A stretch of 33,037 bases of DNA from Alphaproteobacteria bacterium (GTDB taxonomy: Bacteria; Pseudomonadota; Alphaproteobacteria; Thalassobaculales; Thalassobaculaceae). A program made the translations under genes and the position numbers. The DNA lies in contig JABMNR010000108.1 of NCBI GenBank assembly GCA_013203465.1, positions 1-33,037 on the forward strand, given 5' to 3'. The number at the start of each line of letters is the position of its first letter. Positions within the stretch are counted from its first letter, which is position 1. Under the pieces are notes generated by a model, which saw only the letters and a list, made by a program, of their open reading frames with translations, did no database searches and had not been told where the DNA came from. This document shows positions 23,707 through 31,599 of this stretch, in pieces.

Positions 23707-25710
23707 TCATAGCATGTACGTAATGATGATGGCGGTCGAACCGAGACTGCCGGTGACACCCGACGCCACGGCGGCAACCTGCTCACCCAACTCGGACGCC
23801 ATGTGTTCGCGATTTTGCAGCTCAATGGTCAACTGTTGCACCTGGGCGCCGCAATGCTGATGTTCCTGCAAGGCGCGGGCATAGCCCTGCTGATCACGCT
23901 GTACCGCCCGATTGTCACCGTAGATCGTATGCAGCTCAAGGAGTTGTCCGCTTTCGGCCGCCTTCTGTACATTCGCCTCGACCGCCTTCCGCTGCTTCAA
24001 ATTATGAAACTTATTGACCGCCGGCTTGAGCAGCTCACTGAACCACCCCGCCAAGTTCGGAGCCGGCCCATTCTTGGAATGCGCCTGAATGCGTGCGTAC
24101 AGATTAAGCGCCGCGAGCGTCCGCTCGACGCCGCTATCATCTTGGCCCGACAACGCGCGGAAGTATCGCTCGTCGATGTCGGGATTGCGCGCGGCCGTGA
24201 AGGCGGCAATGTGCCGATCCATCGGTGAACTTGGCCGATCACGGCGGTTGGCCGCCATCTCCATGGCCGGAATCAGTTCCTCGACCCGAGTAATGAAATA
24301 GACATCGACCAACGGGCTGCGGCAATGGATATGATCGTTCAACGCATACAAAACCCGCTCTATGCCGTACCCCACGCCAGTCTGGTTCAGGTTGGCCGGC
24401 AACCGGTCGAACAAACTGTACAATTCGGTCAGGTCGGACCGTGTTCGCACTTGCAGCGACATCCATTGGCCGACGAATTTACCGTTGATGAAGTCCGCGA
24501 TCTTCTGGCGCAGATCCTCTTGATCGAACCGCATGGCCAGCGCCGGCCCCACCCCATCGACATGACAGGCGAATCCCTTGTGACGCAGGGGTGCCGCCGG
24601 ATCGAGCGCCATAGACGCGCGCGTCACCAACTTCGGTGAATCCGCCTCTGGAACGTTGGCGACGACCGCCGAGCTGCCGACAATCTTGTTGACGTTCTCG
24701 ACCACGACTTCGTCCGTCAGGCTGCGCCGCAGCCAGTTATCGAAATCCTGGCTGCGCACCACATCGGCCGCCACCAACCAGTTTCGGCCCATGGCGTCGG
24801 CGGCGGAGCGGACGTTGTCATGATCGTGCCCGGCAATCGTAAGCGGCCGAGCGGCGCGAGGCGGCAGCTTGGCCTGTTTCGGGGTCAACCGCCGTCCGCC
24901 GATCCACAGCTCAACCTCACGGATCGACCACCGCTCCCGTACTTCGTCCGACAGCAGGCCGCGCAACAGCTCCATCATGTTCATCTGGATGCGCGCGCCG
25001 GCGGTCAGCGCCGAGTACGACCCAATGGCGATCTTCCGCTCGATCAGCTCCTGACGGTCCTGAGCGTGCACCGGGTTGCGCCCAAGCAACAGAAAGATCA
25101 AGCACACGCCGATGGCATAAAGATCGTCGGTGACGCCACCCCGCCCGCGCGCGATCGGATCCGCCATCGCCTGTTCCAGTGTCTCGACGAAACTTGGGTT
25201 GTTCAACCCCGGCGGACAGGTCAACGCGTCACCCAGGATGATCATGCGCTTGCTGGTGTCCGCGTAGTACAGGTTGTCTGGCCGGATCGCCCGGTGCGGC
25301 ACGCCACGCGCCGACATATCTCGAAGTGTCGTCATGACCGGAACGAGGAAGTTGCGCGTCAGCTGTTCGTCATTGAGCGGCTCGATCGTCTCCGCCACGT
25401 CCTTGATCAGACGCCCGCCGGCCGGTTTCTCATACACCACCACCGGTAACCGCCGCCGACGCGGCGTCCAGGTACCGATCCCCCATTCGACAAGCCGCAT
25501 TAGCGCACTGCCAGAGAACCCCTGCATGCTCTCCAGGTCGTCGAACCGCAACGGCACGTCCGGCTCGCACGCGTACGCGACCAATTCCGCGGCCTCGTCG
25601 CGCCGGCCCTTAGCGGCAAACGCCTTGGCGTGCGGCAGGTCGAATTCCGGAAGCGGTTTATTCGGATCGACATCGACCCGATCCTTGATGACCACCATTC
25701 CGTCGGCCAT
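23707..25710 (-). CDS. Protein kinase-like protein with degenerate active site (pseudokinase)
   Basis: 667 aa. Residues about 60-280 follow the plan of a Ser/Thr kinase: hinge-like PVVVYEKPAGGRL (89-101), catalytic-loop-like VPHRAIRPDNLYY (137-149), DFG-equivalent LGDAL (159-163) and a C-lobe helix DDLYAIGVCLIFLLLGRNP. The catalytic Asp of HRD is Ala141, DFG reads DAL, and no VAIK-type Lys is visible in the N-lobe; Asn146 and Asp161 are kept. Catalytic phosphotransfer is therefore unlikely, while nucleotide or protein binding is possible. Residues about 300-630 are an unidentified, mostly helical region. The last 20 residues are hydrophobic (GSTAIIITYML), a possible tail anchor. GGGAG precedes the ATG by 9 bases. 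It is followed by a small membrane-protein gene. Confidence 0.75.
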   Translation of the reverse strand: MADGMVVIKDRVDVDPNKPLPEFDLPHAKAFAAKGRRDEAAELVAYACEPDVPLRFDDLESMQGFSGSALMRLVEWGIGTWTPRRRRLPVVVYEKPAGGRLIKDVAETIEPLNDEQLTRNFLVPVMTTLRDMSARGVPHRAIRPDNLYYADTSKRMIILGDALTCPPGLNNPSFVETLEQAMADPIARGRGGVTDDLYAIGVCLIFLLLGRNPVHAQDRQELIERKIAIGSYSALTAGARIQMNMMELLRGLLSDEVRERWSIREVELWIGGRRLTPKQAKLPPRAARPLTIAGHDHDNVRSAADAMGRNWLVAADVVRSQDFDNWLRRSLTDEVVVENVNKIVGSSAVVANVPEADSPKLVTRASMALDPAAPLRHKGFACHVDGVGPALAMRFDQEDLRQKIADFINGKFVGQWMSLQVRTRSDLTELYSLFDRLPANLNQTGVGYGIERVLYALNDHIHCRSPLVDVYFITRVEELIPAMEMAANRRDRPSSPMDRHIAAFTAARNPDIDERYFRALSGQDDSGVERTLAALNLYARIQAHSKNGPAPNLAGWFSELLKPAVNKFHNLKQRKAVEANVQKAAESGQLLELHTIYGDNRAVQRDQQGYARALQEHQHCGAQVQQLTIELQNREHMASELGEQVAAVASGVTGSLGSTAIIITYML

Positions 25711-25808
25711 GCGCTCAGACTCCCACTGGGTACGTGGTGATTCGGCGCGCCGAGTTTACCACGCGCGCGCGCATCCGCGCACCGGTCGAGGATGGCGGCA
25801 TCCGACGA

Positions 25809-27107
25809 TCATGGTCCGGCGGTGAAAGGATCCTTGACCAGTATGGTGTCGTCCCGTTCCGGGCTGGTCGACAACAGCGCGACCGGCGCCTCGATCAACT
25901 CTTCAATGCGGCGGATATATTTGATCGCATTGGCCGGAAGCTGCGCCCAGGACCGCGCGCCCCGGGTGCTTTCCGCCCACCCATCCACGGTCTCGTACAT
26001 CGGCTCGACCCGCGACTGCGCGCCTTGCGCGGCGGGAAAGTGATCGAGGGTGCTCCCGTCCAACCGGTAGCTGGTGCAGACCTTCAGAGTCTTGAACCCG
26101 TCCAGAACGTCGAGCTTGGTCAGCGCGATGCCGTTGATGCCCCCGGTCTTCACCGCCTGCCGAACCATCACCGCGTCGAACCAGCCGCAGCGCCGCGCCC
26201 GCCCGGTGACGGTACCGAACTCGTGCCCGCGCTCGCCAAGGGTGCGGCCGACCACGTCCTGCAACTCGGTCGGGAACGGTCCCGCGCCGACCCGGGTGGT
26301 GTAGGCCTTGGCGATCCCCAGCACGTAGCCGATCGCGGTCGGCCCGATGCCGGCTCCGGTCGCCGCCTGACCCGCGACCGTGTTCGAGGAGGTCACGAAA
26401 GGATAGGTGCCGTGATCGACGTCCAGCATCACCGCTTGCGCGCCCTCGAACAGGATGCGCTTGTTGGCCAGCCGGGCCTGGTCCAGCCGCTCCCAGACCC
26501 GGCCGGCGAACGGCAGAATGCGCGGGGCGATCGCCATCAGCTCGGCCAGCAGCTCGGCCGGGTCGATTTCCGCCTCGCCCAGACCGCGCAGATAGGCGTT
26601 GTGATGCTCGGCCAAGTAAGAAACCTTGGCCTTCAGCGTCTCCGGCTCGGCCAGATCGGCGACCCGCACCGCGCGGCGGCCGGCCTTGTCCTCATAGGCC
26701 GGACCGATGCCGCGTCCGGTGGTGCCGATCTTGCGGTCGCCCCGGGCCGCCTCGCGCGCCTGGTCCAGACGCCGATGCACCGGCAGAATTAAGCACGCCG
26801 TCTCCGCCACCAGGAGATCGCCCGGCTCAAGCACGAGCCCTTGGGCGCGCAGGCGCTCCAGCTCGTCGAGGAAGGCCCAGGGATCGACCACCACGCCGCT
26901 GCCGATGACCGCCAGCTTGCCCGGTCGCACCACCCCCGAGGGCATCAGGCTGAGCTTGTAGGTCTGGTTGCCGATGACCAGCGTGTGGCCGGCGTTGTGC
27001 CCACCTTGGAACCGCACGACGACATCGGCCCGCTCCGACAGCCAGTCGACGATCTTGCCCTTGCCCTCGTCACCCCATTGGGCGCCGATCACGGCGACAT
27101 TGCTCAT
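25809..27107 (-). CDS. purA: Adenylosuccinate synthetase PurA
   Basis: Cytoplasmic enzyme of AMP synthesis: IMP + aspartate + GTP to adenylosuccinate. It has 432 aa, the normal length. The N terminus [23 protein letters not shown] carries the P-loop-like [58 protein letters not shown] and [14 protein letters not shown] are active-site blocks. The start is ATG 27105-27107, overlapping the stop of hisZ by ATGA; an upstream in-frame ATG at 27176 lies inside hisZ and is not used by the family. Translation is coupled to hisZ. Confidence 0.96.
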   Translation of the reverse strand: MSNVAVIGAQWGDEGKGKIVDWLSERADVVVRFQGGHNAGHTLVIGNQTYKLSLMPSGVVRPGKLAVIGSGVVVDPWAFLDELERLRAQGLVLEPGDLLVAETACLILPVHRRLDQAREAARGDRKIGTTGRGIGPAYEDKAGRRAVRVADLAEPETLKAKVSYLAEHHNAYLRGLGEAEIDPAELLAELMAIAPRILPFAGRVWERLDQARLANKRILFEGAQAVMLDVDHGTYPFVTSSNTVAGQAATGAGIGPTAIGYVLGIAKAYTTRVGAGPFPTELQDVVGRTLGERGHEFGTVTGRARRCGWFDAVMVRQAVKTGGINGIALTKLDVLDGFKTLKVCTSYRLDGSTLDHFPAAQGAQSRVEPMYETVDGWAESTRGARSWAQLPANAIKYIRRIEELIEAPVALLSTSPERDDTILVKDPFTAGP

Positions 27108-28288
27108 GGTGTGTCCCTTGTTCCCTGTTCCGCGTCGACCGGCTCGGCTCGACCTTCCAACCAGACATGGCTGCATTCCAGACGCCGCGCCTCCGCCACC
27201 GGATCGACGGCCGGCTCCAGGCCTTGAACGGTGGCCCGACCGGCCGCGCGCAGAGCGGCGGCCTCGTCACGCGAGGTTCCATACGGCACGTACACCCGTG
27301 GCCGTGGCGTCGGCGACGGTAGCGCTTGCAGCACCCGCTCCATGTACAGCGTGAACCCGGTCGCCGTGCCGGTTTCATCACCATTCGGACGGTATCGGCC
27401 GCCACGCCCCATCTCACCACGCACACCGCGCGCAAACAGACTGAACGCGATGCCCGTGTGGTACTCGAAGCCGCGATTTTCCACGGGGTCCAGGGTGATC
27501 GCCAACGTCGGTTCAACCGCCGCGACCCGATCGGTCACCTGGGTCAGGCGATCAAGCGCCGCGCGCGCCTCGTCGGGCAAATCAAGCCCGGCAAGCATCG
27601 CCAAGGCCGCGTCCTTCCGCCCCGAGGCCTCCAGCAACCGGGTCAGCACCGGCCGAGCCGCACCGGCCAGTTCCTCGACGGCGGCCATATCCTTGCGATC
27701 CACGGCGGCGCGCAACCGCGCGATGTCCTCCGCCGGCGCCGCCAACCCCGCCAACACCGCCGGCACCAGGGTCGGCACCATCAGATCGAGCGACAGGCCG
27801 CCAACCCCGACGGCCTTCAGCGCCTCGACGGCGACCAGAATAATCTCGGCATCGGCCTCGGCGGTGGGACTGCCGATCAACTCGGCGCCGACCTGCACAA
27901 CCTCCCGCTCCGGGTTGAGCTGGCTCGCGACCGTGCGCAGCACCTCGCCGGCGTAGCAAAGCCGCAAAGGCCGCCCGGCGTTTTTCAGCCGTGTCGAGGC
28001 GATGCGCGCCACCTGCACCGTCATATCGGCGCGCACGCCCATCATGCGTTGGGACATCGGGTCCATCAGCCGGAAGAGCCGATCGCTGGTGACGGCACCG
28101 GGTCCTTCCAGCAAACTGGTCTCGAACTCGATCAGGGGCGGTTTGACCCGCTCGTACCCATGCGCGGCCAGCCGCGCCATCAACGCCTCGATCAGTCGCG
28201 CCTCGTTGCCGGCGTTGGGCGGCAGGATGTCGCGCAGCCCGGCCGGCAGCAGGGCGCGACGGCCGAGATCGGTCAACGTATCGGACAC
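27104..28288 (-). CDS. hisZ: ATP phosphoribosyltransferase regulatory subunit HisZ
   Basis: A 394-aa histidyl-tRNA synthetase paralogue that forms a complex with short-form HisG for the first step of histidine synthesis. The class II aaRS fold is visible: [68 protein letters not shown] (motif 2 region) and the later [25 protein letters not shown]. There is no anticodon-binding domain, as expected for HisZ. hisG is not in the window. It sits between serA (107 bp upstream) and purA (ATGA overlap), an order found in many alphaproteobacteria. Confidence 0.94.
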   Translation of the reverse strand: MSDTLTDLGRRALLPAGLRDILPPNAGNEARLIEALMARLAAHGYERVKPPLIEFETSLLEGPGAVTSDRLFRLMDPMSQRMMGVRADMTVQVARIASTRLKNAGRPLRLCYAGEVLRTVASQLNPEREVVQVGAELIGSPTAEADAEIILVAVEALKAVGVGGLSLDLMVPTLVPAVLAGLAAPAEDIARLRAAVDRKDMAAVEELAGAARPVLTRLLEASGRKDAALAMLAGLDLPDEARAALDRLTQVTDRVAAVEPTLAITLDPVENRGFEYHTGIAFSLFARGVRGEMGRGGRYRPNGDETGTATGFTLYMERVLQALPSPTPRPRVYVPYGTSRDEAAALRAAGRATVQGLEPAVDPVAEARRLECSHVWLEGRAEPVDAEQGTRDTP

Positions 28289-28320
28289 AGGCGATTAGCT
28301 CCGATGCAATGCGGAAAACA

Positions 28321-28352
28321 CGGGCGCCCTGTCCTAGAGGAAACGGCGCCCG
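28321..28352 (-). terminator. GC-rich hairpin between serA and hisZ, possible terminator or attenuator
   Basis: An 8-bp perfect stem CGGGCGCC/GGCGCCCG (28321-28328 with 28345-28352) with a 16-base loop. On the minus strand it is followed by TGTTTT, a weak T-run. It lies between the serA stop and the hisZ start and could reduce read-through from serA. Confidence 0.35.
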
Positions 28353-28395
28353 CGGGCAACGGCGTGACGGCCCAACGCTTTGGCACGCCGCCGAA

Positions 28396-29973
28396 CTAAA
28401 ACGCCAGGGTATCGACCCGGACCACCTGCGGCAGGGCCCGCACTTGCGCCAGCACCGTGTCGCTGATGTCCTGATCAACCTCGACCATGGCGATCGCCTC
28501 GCCGCTATCATCGCGCCGGCCCAGGTGGAAGGTGGCGATGTTGATCCCGGCATCGCCAAGGGTCGAGCCAAGCCCGCCGATGAACCCCGGCTTGTCGTAG
28601 TTCCGCACATACAGCATGCGGGGTGCGAAATAGGCTTCAATTCCAATGCCTTGGACTTCTATCAGGCGCGGCTTGTTACCGCCGATCAAGGTGCCGACCA
28701 CCGTGCGCGCACGGGTTTCGGTCACCACCTTGAGGCGGATCAGCGTCTGATAATCCGGCTCGCGATCATGCTTGGTCACACTGAGCTCGACGCCCCGGTT
28801 GTGTGCCATGGACGGAGCGTTGACCATGTTGACGCTGTCGACCTGGGGCCGCAGCACGCCGGCGACCGCCGCCGATTTCACCGGCTCCGGGTTCAGCTCG
28901 GCGGCGTGCCCCTCCAGCTCGATCGCGATCGAGCGGATCGGACTGTCCGCCAACTGACCGCAGAACGACCCCAGCAATTCCGCCAACCGCATGTACGGCT
29001 TGAGGATTGGCGCCTCCTCGGCCGTGACCGACGGCATGTTGACGGCGTTGGAGACCGCCCCGGTCAGCAGGTAGTCGCTCATCTGCTCGGCGATTTGCAG
29101 CGCCACCTTCTCCTGCGCCTCGGAGGTCGCGGCGCCCAGATGCGGCGTGCAGATCACGTTCGGATGGCCGAACAACGGGTTCGCCGTCGCCGGTTCCTCC
29201 ACGAACACGTCGAACGCCGCCCCGGCGACATGGCCGCTGTCCAGTGCCGCCCGCAGATCCTGCTCGACCACCAGGCCGCCGCGCGCGCAGTTGATGATCC
29301 GCACCCCCTTGCGCATGCGACCGATCGCCGCCGCGTCGATGATCCCGCGCGTTGCGTCGGTCAGCGGTGTGTGCAGGGTGATGACGTCGGATTCGGCGAA
29401 CAGCTCATCCAACACGACCTTGCGGACCCCAAGCTCGGTCGCCCGTGGCTCCGACAGATACGGATCATAGGCCAGCACTTTCATGCGCAGCCCGCGCGCC
29501 CGGTCGGCGACGATCGAGCCGATGTTGCCGCAGCCGATCAAGCCCAGGGTCTTGCCGGTCAGCTCGACCCCCATGAACGCCGATTTCTCCCATTTCCCGG
29601 CCTGGGTCGAGGCATTGGCCTGGGGAATCTGCCGGGCCAGCGCGAACATCATGGCGATGGCGTGTTCGGCGGTGGTGATGGCGTTGCCGTAGGGGGTGTT
29701 CATCACCACCACACCGCGTTCGGTGGCCGCCGGTACGTCGATGTTGTCGACCCCGATCCCCGCCCGGCCGATGACCTTCAGGCCGCCGGCCTTGGCCAGA
29801 ACCGCCTTGGTGACCTTGGTGGCCGAACGGATCGCCAAGCCGTCATAACCGCCGATGATATCGAGCAGTTTGTCGGCCGGCAGGCCCGGCTTGAAGTCCG
29901 CCTCGATGCCGCGCGAGCGGAAGATCGCCACCGCCTGTTCGCTCAGCTTGTCCGAAATCAGAACCTTGGGCAT
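28396..29973 (-). CDS. serA: D-3-phosphoglycerate dehydrogenase SerA
   Basis: First enzyme of serine synthesis: 3-phosphoglycerate + NAD+ to 3-phosphohydroxypyruvate. It has 525 aa, the long form. The order is: N-terminal substrate domain (MPKVLISDKLSEQAVAIF), NAD-binding domain with GLIGCGNIGSIVADRARG, and catalytic residues in NCARGGLVVEQDLRAAL (Arg), FDVFVEEP (Glu) and CTPHLGA (His). An intervening domain (about 320-450) and a C-terminal ACT domain (MLYVRNYDKPGFIGGLGSTLGDAGINIATF) follow, the usual serine-feedback site. It lies 93 bp downstream of serC on the same strand. Confidence 0.96.
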   Translation of the reverse strand: MPKVLISDKLSEQAVAIFRSRGIEADFKPGLPADKLLDIIGGYDGLAIRSATKVTKAVLAKAGGLKVIGRAGIGVDNIDVPAATERGVVVMNTPYGNAITTAEHAIAMMFALARQIPQANASTQAGKWEKSAFMGVELTGKTLGLIGCGNIGSIVADRARGLRMKVLAYDPYLSEPRATELGVRKVVLDELFAESDVITLHTPLTDATRGIIDAAAIGRMRKGVRIINCARGGLVVEQDLRAALDSGHVAGAAFDVFVEEPATANPLFGHPNVICTPHLGAATSEAQEKVALQIAEQMSDYLLTGAVSNAVNMPSVTAEEAPILKPYMRLAELLGSFCGQLADSPIRSIAIELEGHAAELNPEPVKSAAVAGVLRPQVDSVNMVNAPSMAHNRGVELSVTKHDREPDYQTLIRLKVVTETRARTVVGTLIGGNKPRLIEVQGIGIEAYFAPRMLYVRNYDKPGFIGGLGSTLGDAGINIATFHLGRRDDSGEAIAMVEVDQDISDTVLAQVRALPQVVRVDTLAF

Positions 29974-30066
29974 GTCGTGTTCGCGCGCCCGGGGCGCACG
30001 CCTTTCGCGTCGAGACCGGAGAGAAATGAGTACCGTCCCGCGAGACGGGCCGAGGCCCGCAACCGG

Positions 30067-31230
30067 TTACGCCGCGACCGCGAGCCCTGCCTTGACCTCG
30101 CCCCAAGCCCAGTCGAGCCAGGGCAGCAACGCCTCGATATCGGCGGCCTCCACCGTCGGCCCACCCCAGATCCGCAGGCCCGGCGCGGCATCGCGGTGTC
30201 CGGCGATGTCGAAGCCCGCACCCTCGGCCTCCAGCACCTGTTCGATCTTCTTGGCGGCGGCGCGTTGATCGCCCGGCGACAACGCCTGGAACGCCGGGTC
30301 GACGATCGACAGGCAGATCGAGGTCGATGACCGCGTCGCCGGATCGACCGCCAGGAAACCGGCCCAGTCGGAGGTCTCGACCCAGCGCGATACCGCCGCC
30401 AGATTAGCCTCGGACCGGGCGATCAGGCTGGGCAACCCGCCCACCCGCTCGGCCCAGCGCAGCGAGTCGAGCGCGTCCTCGACCGCCAGCATCGACGGAG
30501 TGTTGATGGTTTCGCCCTTGAAGATGCCTTCGTTCAGTTTTCCGTCCTTGGTCAGGCGGAAAATTTTCGGCAGCGGCCAGGACGGGGTATGGCTCTCCAG
30601 GCGTTGCACCGCGCGCGGGCTCAGCACCAGCATGCCGTGGGCCGCCTCGCCCCCCAGCCCCTTCTGCCAGGACCAGGTGACCACGTCGAGCTTGTCCCAG
30701 GGCAGCTCCATCGCGTAGGCCGCCGAGGTGGCGTCGCAGATGGTCAGCCCCCGGCGGCCGGCCGGAATCCAGTCGCCGTCCGGCACCTTCACGCCCGAGG
30801 TGGTGCCGTTCCAGGTGAACACCACGTCGCGGTCGCCGTCGACCGCCGCCAGATCGGCCATCGTGCCATAGGGAGCGTCGATCACCCGCGCGTCAGCCAG
30901 TTTGAGCTGTTTCTTAACGTCGGTGGCCCAGCCGGCGCCGAAACTCTCCCACGCCAGCAGATCGACACCGCGCGGGCCGAGCAACGACCACAGCGCCATC
31001 TCGACGGCGCCGGTGTCCGAGGCCGGCACGATGCCGACGCGGTAATCGTCCGGAACACCCAGGATCGCCCGCGAGCGGGTGATCACCTCAAGCAGTTTGG
31101 CTTTTCCGATTGTCGAACGGTGAGACCGTCCGAGGACGGCGTCGGCGAGTTCAGCGGGGCCCCATCCGGGTCGCTTCGCACACGGTCCGGATGAGAACAG
31201 CGAAACCCGCGGCAAGCGCTGCGGCTTCAT
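30067..31230 (-). CDS. serC: Phosphoserine aminotransferase SerC (Methanosarcina-type)
   Basis: PLP enzyme that converts 3-phosphohydroxypyruvate and glutamate to phosphoserine, next after SerA. It has 387 aa. Visible marks are [12 protein letters not shown] at the N terminus, [30 protein letters not shown] and the lysine-containing [23 protein letters not shown], with the Schiff-base Lys in WQKGLGG. It belongs to the form common in alphaproteobacteria (TIGR01365-like). Two adjacent ATGs (31233, 31230) are possible; 31230 is chosen because AAGGA is then 7 bases away. A hairpin and a sigma-70-like promoter lie just upstream. Confidence 0.93.
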   Translation of the reverse strand: MKPQRLPRVSLFSSGPCAKRPGWGPAELADAVLGRSHRSTIGKAKLLEVITRSRAILGVPDDYRVGIVPASDTGAVEMALWSLLGPRGVDLLAWESFGAGWATDVKKQLKLADARVIDAPYGTMADLAAVDGDRDVVFTWNGTTSGVKVPDGDWIPAGRRGLTICDATSAAYAMELPWDKLDVVTWSWQKGLGGEAAHGMLVLSPRAVQRLESHTPSWPLPKIFRLTKDGKLNEGIFKGETINTPSMLAVEDALDSLRWAERVGGLPSLIARSEANLAAVSRWVETSDWAGFLAVDPATRSSTSICLSIVDPAFQALSPGDQRAAAKKIEQVLEAEGAGFDIAGHRDAAPGLRIWGGPTVEAADIEALLPWLDWAWGEVKAGLAVAA

Positions 31231-31250
31231 CATGTCATCCTTCGATGTAA

Positions 31251-31268
31251 CCACTCGTTGGGGAGTGG
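31251..31268 (-). ncRNA. Candidate serC-motif leader hairpin
   Basis: On the minus strand, CCACTC and GAGTGG (31263-31268 and 31251-31256) form a perfect six-pair stem around the loop CCCAAC, 20 bases upstream of the serC start and downstream of the predicted promoter. The serC motif of alphaproteobacteria (an Rfam cis-regulatory RNA) occurs in this position before serC. I recall it as a compact hairpin near the start codon, so this is a plausible member. The ligand is unknown. Confidence 0.45.
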
Positions 31269-31281
31269 CGGCCCGGCGCGG

Positions 31282-31309
31282 ACACTAAGGATGCGCGCGG
31301 CGGTGTCAA
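31282..31309 (-). promoter_or_regulatory. Predicted sigma-70-type promoter of serC
   Basis: Minus strand: a perfect -35 TTGACA (31304-31309), 16-bp GC-rich spacer, and -10-like TAGTGT (31282-31287). Transcription would start near 31275, giving a leader of about 45 bases that contains the hairpin at 31251-31268. Confidence 0.5.
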
Positions 31310-31380
31310 CGGGGTTTTGTGGCGGCGCGGGACGATACGCGGCGTTCGGTCAAGTCAAACTGGTGTCACCCCCGCCTGAA

Positions 31381-31599
31381 AAGACGGTGGTGTTTTCTAA
31401 AAAAATCGACGAGTAATCAACACTTCAAGATTGCTATGCATACAAAAGAAAAAATACATTTACCAAATATTAACCATGTTTTGTAACGAAAATTTTCCAA
31501 TTCCCGGGTTACCAAAGGCGCACTGCGAATGGGCGCTTAGATTCGAAGTCCACGCCTTGAAGAAAATCCCCATATCCCGAATGTAGATTGGAGAGAATT
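31381..31599. other. AT-rich intergenic region upstream of the chemotaxis receptor gene
   Basis: About 220 bp of markedly lower GC than the rest of the window, between the divergent serC and chemoreceptor genes. It holds a CtrA-like site (31459-31475) and ends in the ribosome site GGAGAG at 31590-31595. No reading frame with coding character and no terminator were found in it. Confidence 0.6.
31459..31475 (+). promoter_or_regulatory. Candidate CtrA-binding site
   Basis: TTTA, seven bases, TTAACC: one mismatch to the CtrA consensus TTAA-N7-TTAAC, and the right half continues as TTAACCAT (31470-31477), the known half-site. It is about 125 bp before the chemoreceptor start. CtrA controls motility and chemotaxis genes in many alphaproteobacteria. 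Confidence 0.35.

Noticed and set aside
28309-30330. 673-aa open frame on the plus strand across serA
   Set aside because: Antisense to serA, hisZ start and serC end; composition is that of a shadow frame (Arg/His/Gln-rich).
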